From: Bacteroidetes bacterium UBA7368
Lineage (GTDB): Bacteria > Bacteroidota > Rhodothermia > Rhodothermales > UBA10348
Length of the DNA stretch: 7,858 nucleotides
Direction of reading: 5' to 3'
Assembly (NCBI GenBank): GCA_002469915.1
Contig: DKOG01000038.1
Location: forward strand, 1 to 7,858
The notes under the pieces were generated by a model. That model did no database searches. It had not been told where the DNA came from and was given only the letters and a program-made list of their open reading frames with translations. Each line of letters starts with the position of its first letter. Positions within the stretch are counted from its first letter, which is position 1. Position numbers and translations under genes: made by a program. Shown piece after piece: positions 1-5,485 of the stretch.

Positions 1-201
1 TCCGCTACTGCACGTGGACAGTAGGCTTTCCTTGTCCATGGACAGAAAATCAGGGAGAGAGTGTCCAAATTGCTCATTTAGAGCGGTATCCAGCACGTGT
101 CTCACTTCCTCAGGTTTATCGGAATTCCTCTTCAAGAGAACAATTGAAAGCACGTGAACCAGTTGATGAATCTGGCGCATGATGTAGTCGCGCGTAAACA
201 T
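1..201 (-). CDS. Small uncharacterised protein, N-terminal part (possibly DUF6483-like)
   Basis: A reading frame opens with ATG at 201 and stays open for 67 codons to the left edge, so the C-terminus is missing. The protein begins MFTRDYIMRQIHQLVHVLSI and continues with charged, helical-looking sequence and a segment around LPDFLSMDKESLL. The opening 'M-x-x-[RD]-DY-x-MR-x-I' with a following hydrophobic helix resembles, from memory, the uncharacterised DUF6483 family; no function is known to me. The start is only 9 bases after the stop of the proline dehydrogenase gene upstream, on the same strand, so the two are probably co-transcribed. There is no clear Shine-Dalgarno sequence. A second in-frame ATG exists at codon 8, but the first one matches the family-like N-terminus better. 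It has no transmembrane or signal segment in the visible part, so it is probably cytoplasmic. Confidence 0.65.
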   Translation of the reverse strand, partial: MFTRDYIMRQIHQLVHVLSIVLLKRNSDKPEEVRHVLDTALNEQFGHSLPDFLSMDKESLLSTCSSG

Positions 202-210
202 CAGCTAGTC

Positions 211-1068
211 TTATTTTTTAAACATGTTTTTGAGGATAAACCACACGTTTTCCTTTCGCTCACGAAGCCGACGCGAATAGTAGGGCAGCCACATGTCACC
301 AAAGGGTACATAGACTCTGATACCATAACCTTCCTCGGCGATCGCCTTTTGGGTATCGGCTCGTATACCGTAGAGCATTTGAAACTCAAACGTGTCGGGA
401 CTCACGTTATTCGTTTTGACGTAGGACCGTGTGGCATCTATCAGAATGTCATCATGCGTCGCAATGGCAGGGAATTTACCTTTGGTAATAAGCGTGTCCA
501 TGTGCTCAAGAAATTGCTCTCGAATTGTGGGCATATCCTGATAAGCTAACTTAGCAGGTTCTTTATACGCCCCTTTGCAGAGTCTTACACGTGCTCCCAA
601 AGCGCACACTCTTTCAATATCCTCAGCCGTTCTTTTGAGATAAGCCTGCAAAACGATTCCAACGTTTTCAGGATATTCGGGGTAGACCTTTTCGAGAATG
701 CTGATTGTTGATTCCGTGACGTCTGTGCCTTCCATATCCAGGCGAACGAATGTCCCCGTTTCTTTAGCAACACGTAGCAACTCGTGGACGTTGTCTAGGC
801 AAAAGGACTCGTCGATCTTTTGCCCGAGCATGGAGAGCTTAATAGATATATTCTTGTCTATGGCTCCGTCAGCTTCCTGCAGGTTGCGAACCAACTGGAT
901 GTACGAGTTTTTGGCGGCAGTGGCCAGCGTAGGATCGCTGATGTACTCTCCCAATAGGTCAAGTGTCGTTCGCAGTCCTTGACTACGAAGATCAGCTGCA
1001 ACGGGAAGCGTAGCTTCAAGTGTTTCAGCAGCAACAAACTTGCTGGCTAGAAAAAAGGGGAGTTTCAT
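211..1068 (-). CDS. Proline dehydrogenase (monofunctional, FAD-dependent)
   Basis: Oxidises L-proline to pyrroline-5-carboxylate using FAD, the first step of proline catabolism, normally passing electrons to membrane quinone. The 285-residue protein shows the PRODH barrel in order: IKLSMLG (76-82), RLDMEG with D111 (109-114), LQAYLKRT (140-147), RLCKGAYKE (162-170), ATHDD with H205 (203-207), FEFQMLYGIR (227-236) and the signature YYSRRLRE (263-270). In that signature, R266 and R267 correspond to the arginines that bind the proline carboxylate in characterised enzymes. The length suits a single-domain enzyme and not the long bifunctional PutA; no P5C dehydrogenase is visible here. A stop codon lies in frame 9 bases before the ATG, so the start is fixed, and there is no Shine-Dalgarno. 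The N-terminus is about 20-25 residues shorter than some homologues, but no frameshifted extension is seen upstream. It is followed closely by a small unknown gene and preceded by a 144-bp gap. Confidence 0.93.
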   Translation of the reverse strand: MKLPFFLASKFVAAETLEATLPVAADLRSQGLRTTLDLLGEYISDPTLATAAKNSYIQLVRNLQEADGAIDKNISIKLSMLGQKIDESFCLDNVHELLRVAKETGTFVRLDMEGTDVTESTISILEKVYPEYPENVGIVLQAYLKRTAEDIERVCALGARVRLCKGAYKEPAKLAYQDMPTIREQFLEHMDTLITKGKFPAIATHDDILIDATRSYVKTNNVSPDTFEFQMLYGIRADTQKAIAEEGYGIRVYVPFGDMWLPYYSRRLRERKENVWFILKNMFKK

Positions 1069-1212
1069 GCTGATTTAGGAGGCCAAGATGCACAATTCAG
1101 GATTTCATTCGTCCCGTAGGTCCATGCTTAGCACATCCTCAGGAGAACTCAAGCTACAACAAGGAGGTGGGTCAATCAAAGGAGGTTTTGCCGTTTAGAA
1201 CTGGTTTATTCC

Positions 1213-2349
1213 TTAATTCAAGACGTCAATTAGAGCATGATTTAGATCTGAAATCAAATCCTCTGCATTCTCCAACCCGACTGAGATACGGAGAAGCGTG
1301 TCTGGAGTGGGCGAATCAGGGCCCTCGGCAGAAGCTCGGTGTTCAATAAGCGACTCTGTCCCACCCAAACTGGTTGCATTAGCAAACAGGGTAAGGCTTC
1401 TAGCTATGGTTACTGCTTGTTCAGCAGTACCATTAATTTCACACGAGAGCATTCCTCCAAACGCGCTCATCTGACGTGCTGCGATGGAGTGACCTGGATC
1501 GGACTTTAGGCCAGGGTAGTGAACCGTTCGGACACCTGGATGGGCTTCGAGAAAGAGGGCAACCGCTTGAGCCGATTTTGAATGCCGGTCCATGCGAACG
1601 CCCAGTGTTCGGATGCCCCTTAAGGCGAGCCAAGCGGAAAAAGGATCAAGAACAGCCCCCGCCTCGCGTTGGATATCGAGGCAGTACTCAGTGAGCGGGC
1701 CATCGTTGGCGAAAACGAGTGCACCTCCTAATACATCCGAATGACCTCCCAGATATTTAGTTACCGAATGTAATACGATATCCGCTCCTAGCTCAATCGG
1801 CCGTGTGATCAGAGGAGTGCTCCATGTATTATCAACCACCACTTGTGCCCCAGCTGCATGGGCTTTTTCAGCAATTGCGCGAATGTCTACGATATTCAGT
1901 TGTGGATTGGAGGGCGTTTCGATCCAAACTAGCGCGGCAGGTTGGCTTAGGGCCTTTGCGACATCATGTGCAGCCGTCATGTCGATCGTTTCAACAATAA
2001 GTCCCCATTTAGCAAACTGTTTACCAGCCAGCTTGCGGACCCCGAAATAAATGTCATGGGGAAAAAGAACACGATCTCCTGGTTCCAGAGCTTGGAGTAA
2101 CGCATTTGCAGCGGCCATTCCGGAGGCGAAGGCCATGCAACTGGAGCCGCCTTCTAGATCAGCCAAAACATCTTCGAGTTTCGCACGAGTCGGATTCTCT
2201 AGTCTGGAATACACAAAGCCGCCCGAATATTCCCCGTCTGCGTCGCGCGCGTAGGTAGATGCTAGATGGATGGGCGTTGCCAGCGCGCGCGTGCCCGAGT
2301 CAGGCTCGGTGCCCGCGCGCGCTAATTTGGTTTCAAGGCTTTTTTTCAT
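1213..2349 (-). CDS. Cys/Met metabolism PLP-dependent enzyme (cystathionine gamma-synthase/lyase type)
   Basis: A fold-type I PLP enzyme of the trans-sulfuration family, cytoplasmic, acting on homoserine- or cysteine-derived substrates in methionine/cysteine metabolism. At 378 residues it is the usual length. Diagnostic parts are FVYSRLENPT (45-54), the phosphate-binding FASGMAAANALL (74-85), WIETPSNPQL (142-151), VVDNTWSTP (171-179), the PLP lysine K198 in HSVTKYLGGHSDVLGG, and SLGGTESLIEH (327-337). The segment after that reads HRASAEGPDSPTPDTLLRISVGLE, where E. coli MetB-like proteins have a proline and a threonine-histidine pair. That makes the exact reaction (gamma-synthase, gamma-lyase or a related elimination) uncertain. 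The ATG at 2349 lacks a Shine-Dalgarno sequence. The first 25 codons contain a very GC-rich inverted repeat that may slow or regulate translation. I checked the leader for SAM riboswitch core sequences and saw none. A possible sigma-70-like promoter lies about 80-105 bases upstream. Confidence 0.9.
   Translation of the reverse strand: MKKSLETKLARAGTEPDSGTRALATPIHLASTYARDADGEYSGGFVYSRLENPTRAKLEDVLADLEGGSSCMAFASGMAAANALLQALEPGDRVLFPHDIYFGVRKLAGKQFAKWGLIVETIDMTAAHDVAKALSQPAALVWIETPSNPQLNIVDIRAIAEKAHAAGAQVVVDNTWSTPLITRPIELGADIVLHSVTKYLGGHSDVLGGALVFANDGPLTEYCLDIQREAGAVLDPFSAWLALRGIRTLGVRMDRHSKSAQAVALFLEAHPGVRTVHYPGLKSDPGHSIAARQMSAFGGMLSCEINGTAEQAVTIARSLTLFANATSLGGTESLIEHRASAEGPDSPTPDTLLRISVGLENAEDLISDLNHALIDVLN
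2283..2322 (-). repeat. GC-rich inverted repeat at the 5' end of the PLP enzyme gene
   Basis: Nine-base arms of alternating G and C (2283-2291 and 2314-2322) are perfect complements. Inside them lies a second 5-bp stem, CCGAG (2295-2299) with CTCGG (2305-2309), around a five-base loop. In the mRNA the structure would span nucleotides 28-67 of the coding sequence. A further CGCGCGCG run occurs at 2244-2251. Confidence 0.6.
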
Positions 2350-2426
2350 CGGGAGATCATTTCAGGGTGGGCACTTTGGAGATCGCTAAGGGCACGAATA
2401 TAGCCATGCGGTTTCATGTACCCCGC

Positions 2427-2454
2427 ATTGTATGGTCAAATTGGAGGATTTCAA
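2427..2454 (-). promoter_or_regulatory. Possible sigma-70-like promoter for the PLP enzyme
   Basis: On the minus strand, TTGAAA (2454-2449) is followed after 16 bases by TACAAT (2432-2427), each one mismatch from the classical -35 and -10 hexamers. Transcription would start near 2420, giving a leader of about 70 bases before the ATG at 2349. The match is good for the E. coli consensus, but Bacteroidota relatives often use a different promoter pattern, so the call is tentative. Confidence 0.3.
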
Positions 2455-2462
2455 CGTATAGT
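2433..2462 (+). promoter_or_regulatory. Possible promoter for the structured RNA / DUF721 leader
   Basis: TATAGT (2457-2462) is one mismatch from the -10 consensus; TGGTCA (2433-2438), 18 bases upstream, matches four of six positions of the -35 consensus. The predicted start point, near 2469, falls just before the 5' strand of the closing stem at 2476, which is where a promoter for that RNA would be expected. It overlaps the opposing promoter candidate for the PLP enzyme. Confidence 0.3.
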
Positions 2463-2468
2463 ACGGCC

Positions 2469-2640
2469 CAACCGGGGACTCTGTAAAAAAAGCTAATGTT
2501 ATGCTGTAACTATGGCACTCCCCGTGCCGTAGTGCACAATGCGTCTTCCGATGAGTGGTCTGGGGGGTGCTGGCAATGGGCAGTTCGCTGCTAATCGCCG
2601 GCGCCCCCTGACCATTTTATAGAGGTCCGTCTTTCTACTT
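2469..2640 (+). ncRNA. Candidate structured RNA with a three-way junction (small RNA or 5' leader)
   Basis: Three stems nest without conflict on the plus strand. P1 pairs 2476-2488 with 2615-2628: 13 pairs with one bulged G (2624), including GGAC/GTCC and TAAAA/TTTTA. P2 pairs 2509-2518 with 2524-2533: 10 pairs closing a TCCCC loop. P3 pairs 2556-2574 with 2597-2614: 18 pairs with one bulge (T2561). P3 is then capped by GCAG-TTCG-CTGC (2580-2591), a classic UUCG tetraloop hairpin. P3 ends at 2614 and P1 resumes at 2615, so the two can stack. About six pairs are G-U and would be C-A mismatches on the other strand, which points to a plus-strand RNA. The ends given are estimates from the promoter candidate and the pyrimidine-rich stretch after P1. 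I compared it by eye with SRP RNA, 6S RNA, tmRNA, RNase P, hammerhead and common riboswitch cores and saw no match. It could be free-standing or part of the DUF721 leader. Confidence 0.5.
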
Positions 2641-2676
2641 GTGCCATTAATGACTGCTAATCAGTAGATTGACATC

Positions 2677-2970
2677 ATGAAGCGAACCTCCTCACCTCAA
2701 AAGCTTGGAGATGTACTCGGGCAACTGGTACGGTCCATGGGAATCGAAGGCCCACTGGCACGGGGGACCGTCGTAGCTCGTTGGGAATCCATTTTAGGCG
2801 ACTCTCTTCTCCAACACGTAGACAAGTCGTGGGTAAAGGGAAACAAGTTATTTGTTCGAGTTAAGTCCTCCGTTTGGCGGCAGGAACTTCATCTGCAGCG
2901 TGAGGAGTGGAGAACTCGATTGAACAAGGAAATGGGAGCGGAAATCGTTCAGGAAATCGTATTTCGCTAA
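2677..2970 (+). CDS. DUF721/DciA-like protein
   Basis: A 97-residue protein matching the short DUF721 (DciA-like) family. DciA proteins in other bacteria help load the replicative helicase DnaB; a role in replication here is inferred from the family only. The visible family pattern is an N-terminal helix (LGDVLGQLVRSMGIEG), then VVARWESILGDSLLQHV, then the core LFVRVKSSVWRQELHLQREEW (about 63-83), and a final helix/strand LNKEMGAEIVQEIVFR. The pattern 'V-x-V-x-SS-x-W-x-QEL' is the strongest evidence. A stop codon lies in frame 10 bases before the ATG, so the start is certain; no Shine-Dalgarno is present. It stands alone on its strand, preceded by the candidate structured RNA and converging on the cupin gene with a 15-bp gap and no obvious terminator between. 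In many Bacteroidota this gene sits near recF; that is not the case here. Confidence 0.85.
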   Translation: MKRTSSPQKLGDVLGQLVRSMGIEGPLARGTVVARWESILGDSLLQHVDKSWVKGNKLFVRVKSSVWRQELHLQREEWRTRLNKEMGAEIVQEIVFR

Positions 2971-2985
2971 AGCCTAAACGCGGTG

Positions 2986-3348
2986 TTATTCATCACGGTG
3001 AACCGTATCCGGCGAAAACGCAGGGAGACAAACGGCCACATAGGAAGCTCCTCCTGGAAAGGGCGTTGAATATCTTATCCATTCTCCTGGAGAACAGTGA
3101 ATAGCTTGGCCTGCTCGCACTTCCATGACGGATTCTTTGGATTCCACTTGAAGACACCCGTCCAATACCAAAGTGTACTCATCAAACGCCGGAGTTTGTC
3201 CGGGTTCGGTCCACCCCTGAGGGCTCGTCATTTTTGCAATCGAAAGTTCGCTCGTTCCTGAGTTCACTGCTCCGAAAAATTCCTCAATTCTCTTTGTAGG
3301 AGTCCCGGGGGCTTCAATAATTGAAGGGTTTTGAAGATATCTTGGCAT
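2986..3348 (-). CDS. Cupin-domain protein
   Basis: A 120-residue single-domain cupin (small beta-barrel), probably cytoplasmic. The barrel is recognisable from EPGQTPAFDEYTLVLDG (48-64), LQVESKESVMEVRAGQAIHCSPGEW (66-90) and IRYSTP, followed by YVAVCLPAFSPDTVHRDE at the C-terminus. The usual metal-binding HxH of cupin motif 1 is absent (QTPAF sits in its place), while the glutamate of DEY remains; motif 2 has PGEWIRY where a histidine is common. This set of residues looks like a conserved subfamily, sometimes labelled EutQ-like, so it need not be inactive, but the ligand cannot be named. The ATG at 3348 has no Shine-Dalgarno. It is divergent from the GH5 gene with only about 12-33 bases between start codons, so any promoters for either gene must lie inside the other gene's 5' end. 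Confidence 0.8.
   Translation of the reverse strand: MPRYLQNPSIIEAPGTPTKRIEEFFGAVNSGTSELSIAKMTSPQGWTEPGQTPAFDEYTLVLDGCLQVESKESVMEVRAGQAIHCSPGEWIRYSTPFPGGASYVAVCLPAFSPDTVHRDE
3312..3326. repeat. Perfect 15-base inverted repeat, possible operator
   Basis: CTTCAAT-A-ATTGAAG is a perfect palindrome with 7-base arms and one central base. It lies inside the first codons of the cupin gene and directly upstream of the possible -33 box for the GH5 gene. Its size and position fit a dimeric regulator's binding site, but it is also coding sequence, so chance is possible. Confidence 0.3.
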
Positions 3349-3359
3349 GAACTGATTTG
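3330..3359 (+). promoter_or_regulatory. Possible Bacteroidota-type promoter for the GH5 gene
   Basis: TTTG at 3330-3333 and a partial -7 box ending in TTTG at 3356-3359 have the spacing of the Bacteroidota consensus (TTTG at -33, TAnnTTTG at -7). The leading TA of the -7 box is missing. The implied start near 3366 lies downstream of the first ATG (3361) and just before the AGGAAGGG Shine-Dalgarno-like sequence, which would favour the ATG at 3382. Confidence 0.2.
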
Positions 3360-3381
3360 AATGTCGAGGAAGGGTAAAACA

Positions 3382-5415
3382 ATGGTTTACAACCAGACAA
3401 GGATGTTGATGGTTTCGAGGTGGGATCGGATTCGCCGCATAGTCGTGTTGACCGTAAGTGGATTGATTTTGGGATTGTGGGCCTCAGCTGAAGTTCAGGC
3501 TCAAGTCACTCCCCTACTGGCGTCGCAGCAAATGGGTCGAGGCATCAACCTGGGGAATACGCTTGAACCCGAATTGGAGGGTGGTTGGAATAATGGGCCG
3601 GCCCAAGAGGTTTATTTTGATCAGATCAAAGAGGCTGGTTTTACCAACGTGCGCATTCCCATTCGCTGGGACAAGCACACTGCGTCCTCCAGTCCTTTTA
3701 CAGTAGATCTTGCTTGGATGGATCGTGTAGAGGAAGTGGTCGATTGGGCTTTAGAGCGAGATCTTTGGGTTGTCCTCAATGCACACCACGAGAACTGGCT
3801 AAAACAAAACTATCAGAGCTCGATTAATCAGGCTAGGTTCGATAGTATCTGGAGTCAGGTATCTGTTCGGTTTAAGGATAAAAGTGAGCGCCTTTTATTC
3901 GAAATCATTAACGAACCTCAAGGGATGACTAAGTCCGAAGTTGATGAGTTAAACCAACGGGTCCTAGGCATCATTCGGAAGACCAATACAACACGTATTG
4001 TGGTGTACTCGGGTGCGGGCTGGGCTAGCTCTGACGATTTGCTACAGGCAGCAATTCCACCAGACCCTTATATGATGGCATATTATCATTCATACGATCC
4101 TTGGAGCTTTGCTGGGCTAGCGGATGGGGTTTGGGGTTCTACGCAAGATCGAGTAGATATGCGAGACCAGATTCAAAGGGTGGCATCTTGGGCCACCTCA
4201 AATCAGATTCCTGTAATGGTTAGTGAGTTTGGAGCCGTACGTGCGGCCGACTATAACTCTCGAATGAGATATTACAGTGTGTATGTTGAAGAGCTCGTAG
4301 ATGCCAAGCTCGTCCATCAGGTCTGGGATGATGGGGGTGACTTTGAAGTGCTACAACGGGAGGCTGGTACTTGGCATGAAACGAAAGATATTTTGATCCA
4401 TACATGGCCGGATGGGCCTCACGGGTTCGATTTGGAGATTGAGGGGGATTCAGTCGTGGCTCTTACCTGGGAGAATCCAGTCTTGCATGATCGTATTCAT
4501 ATTCAACGCGCCATCGGTTCTCAGCCTATGGAAACGATCGCTACCCTACCAGCCAATTCAATTAAATATCTAGATGCAGCGGGTGCGAACGGAATTCAGT
4601 ATCGGTATCGCATTATCGCTGAAAATAGCCTGAAAGGGGATCGTATTTCCCATCCTTTAGAGATTCGAATGGAGTCCTCAATTCGGTCTTCATTTCTGGG
4701 GAGTCCACATCTCATTCCGGGAGTCATTGAAGCAGAAGATTTTGATATCGGTAGAGAAGGTCTGACCTACCATGACTCAGATGCAGTTAATGAAGCCGGA
4801 GCATACCGAACCGATGTGGGCGTGGATATTGAAGCTCGATTGGATGGAGGTTTTCATTTGAGCCACGTGAGTCTGGGGGAATGGGTTGAGTACACTGTTG
4901 ATGTGACTCAGGCCGGTAGGTATGTGGTTGGTGCTGAAGTAGCGTCCTTGCAAGGGGGTGGAAGACTTCATTTTGGTCTAGGGCAGGCCCAGTCAGGTCG
5001 ATTGCTCATCCCGGGAACGAACAGTTGGCAGACCACGACTATAGTATCCACGGAGATGGATCTCGAAGCAGGAGAGCAAGTCTTCCGGTTTAGCATCAGA
5101 GGTACACCTACGTTCAATGTTGACCGGTTTACCTTTTCTCGAGTAAGCGGTACTACGGTTGAACTTCCTGTGCTACATGAAGTCGTCTCTCTGTATCCGA
5201 ATCCTGTTCATGGTCTATTGCATATTGATTTTGACCAGCCCCATGATCATGGATTGATTTCTATCGTGGACATGCTAGGAAGGAAAGTACTCACCTATCG
5301 GGATCTTGAAGCACGTCTTGAATTGGATATTTCTCACCTTTCACCGGGAGTATACGGTGTTATTTGGGAGGTAGAGAGCAGAGTACTTCATTCTCAAATG
5401 ATCCTTAAACATTAA
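3382..5415 (+). CDS. Secreted GH5 glycoside hydrolase with FnIII, CBM6 and T9SS sorting domain
   Basis: Probably an endo-acting beta-glucanase or related hemicellulase, exported and attached outside the cell. Numbering is from the ATG at 3382 (677 residues). I chose it because AGGAAGGG sits 7 bases upstream; ATGs at 3361, 3403 and 3409 are also in frame. A signal peptide (RRIVVLTVSGLILGLWASAEVQA) ends near residue 40. The GH5 barrel (about 45-340) has all eight usual conserved residues: R91, H135, N177, E178 (acid/base, in INEP), H236, Y238, E282 (nucleophile, in VSEFG) and W315. An FnIII-like region follows (about 347-430). A CBM6 (about 447-586) starts at IEAEDFD and ends at NVDRFTF, with GLTYHDSDAVN and GEWVEYTVDV. 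The C-terminal type IX sorting domain (about 603-677) has LYPNP, IVDMLGRKV and LSPGVYGV. The resemblance of the barrel start (GINLGNTLE) to GH5_4-like enzymes suggests glucan or xyloglucan, but the subfamily and substrate are not certain. It is followed by the ARH-fold lipoprotein gene 70 bases downstream. Confidence 0.93.
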   Translation: MVYNQTRMLMVSRWDRIRRIVVLTVSGLILGLWASAEVQAQVTPLLASQQMGRGINLGNTLEPELEGGWNNGPAQEVYFDQIKEAGFTNVRIPIRWDKHTASSSPFTVDLAWMDRVEEVVDWALERDLWVVLNAHHENWLKQNYQSSINQARFDSIWSQVSVRFKDKSERLLFEIINEPQGMTKSEVDELNQRVLGIIRKTNTTRIVVYSGAGWASSDDLLQAAIPPDPYMMAYYHSYDPWSFAGLADGVWGSTQDRVDMRDQIQRVASWATSNQIPVMVSEFGAVRAADYNSRMRYYSVYVEELVDAKLVHQVWDDGGDFEVLQREAGTWHETKDILIHTWPDGPHGFDLEIEGDSVVALTWENPVLHDRIHIQRAIGSQPMETIATLPANSIKYLDAAGANGIQYRYRIIAENSLKGDRISHPLEIRMESSIRSSFLGSPHLIPGVIEAEDFDIGREGLTYHDSDAVNEAGAYRTDVGVDIEARLDGGFHLSHVSLGEWVEYTVDVTQAGRYVVGAEVASLQGGGRLHFGLGQAQSGRLLIPGTNSWQTTTIVSTEMDLEAGEQVFRFSIRGTPTFNVDRFTFSRVSGTTVELPVLHEVVSLYPNPVHGLLHIDFDQPHDHGLISIVDMLGRKVLTYRDLEARLELDISHLSPGVYGVIWEVESRVLHSQMILKH

Positions 5416-5485
5416 AGCGGCTGAAAAGTATCTCATAGTTGATGGGCATTTGTATTGAGCTTCTGTTCCTAATTGATGTTTGCCA

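Larger units (their letters stand above)
2350..2676. other. Non-coding region between divergent genes
   Basis: 327 bases separate the minus-strand PLP enzyme from the plus-strand DUF721 gene. No convincing protein-coding frame is present; the longest candidates are short, lack ribosome-binding sites and overlap the predicted stems. The region holds two possible overlapping divergent promoters (2427-2462), a plus-strand segment able to form a three-way-junction RNA (2476-2628), and a short leader of 48 bases before the DUF721 start. A weaker stem, TCTACT at 2634-2639 with AGTAGA at 2663-2668, could form just before that start codon. Confidence 0.85.

Noticed and set aside
33..44. 12-base palindrome TGTCCATGGACA.
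   Set aside because: It lies within coding sequence of the partial gene, with no neighbouring promoter or second copy.
11..593. Four CACGTG sites at 11-16, 94-99, 151-156 and 588-593.
   Set aside because: All lie in coding sequence, and at least two arise from His-Val codon pairs; spacing is irregular and no promoter is near.
1161..1185. Two AAGGAGG Shine-Dalgarno-like sequences 18 bases apart on the plus strand, with a 60-codon frame from GTG at 1167.
   Set aside because: The frame runs antisense through the 3' end of the PLP enzyme gene, its protein has no recognisable features, and the start codon overlaps the first motif.
2350..2480. Possible SAM riboswitch in the leader of the PLP enzyme.
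   Set aside because: None of the conserved core sequences of SAM-I or SAM-II could be found on the minus strand.
2545..2560. CCGATGAG next to a stem, reminiscent of the hammerhead ribozyme core.
   Set aside because: The core would need CTGATGA and a matching GAAA after the stem; neither is present.
2556..2620. The long hairpin read as a simple intrinsic terminator, since ATTTTAT follows it.
   Set aside because: The U run is only four bases and is better used as the 3' strand of the closing stem; no upstream plus-strand gene needs a terminator here. It remains a secondary possibility.
2539..2622. 27-codon plus-strand frame that could be a leader peptide before the DUF721 gene.
   Set aside because: No ribosome-binding site, no run of regulatory codons, and it overlaps the stems that better explain this sequence.
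2907..3104. 65-codon plus-strand frame overlapping the end of DUF721 and the cupin gene.
   Set aside because: It is a shadow of two well-supported genes and has no recognisable protein features.
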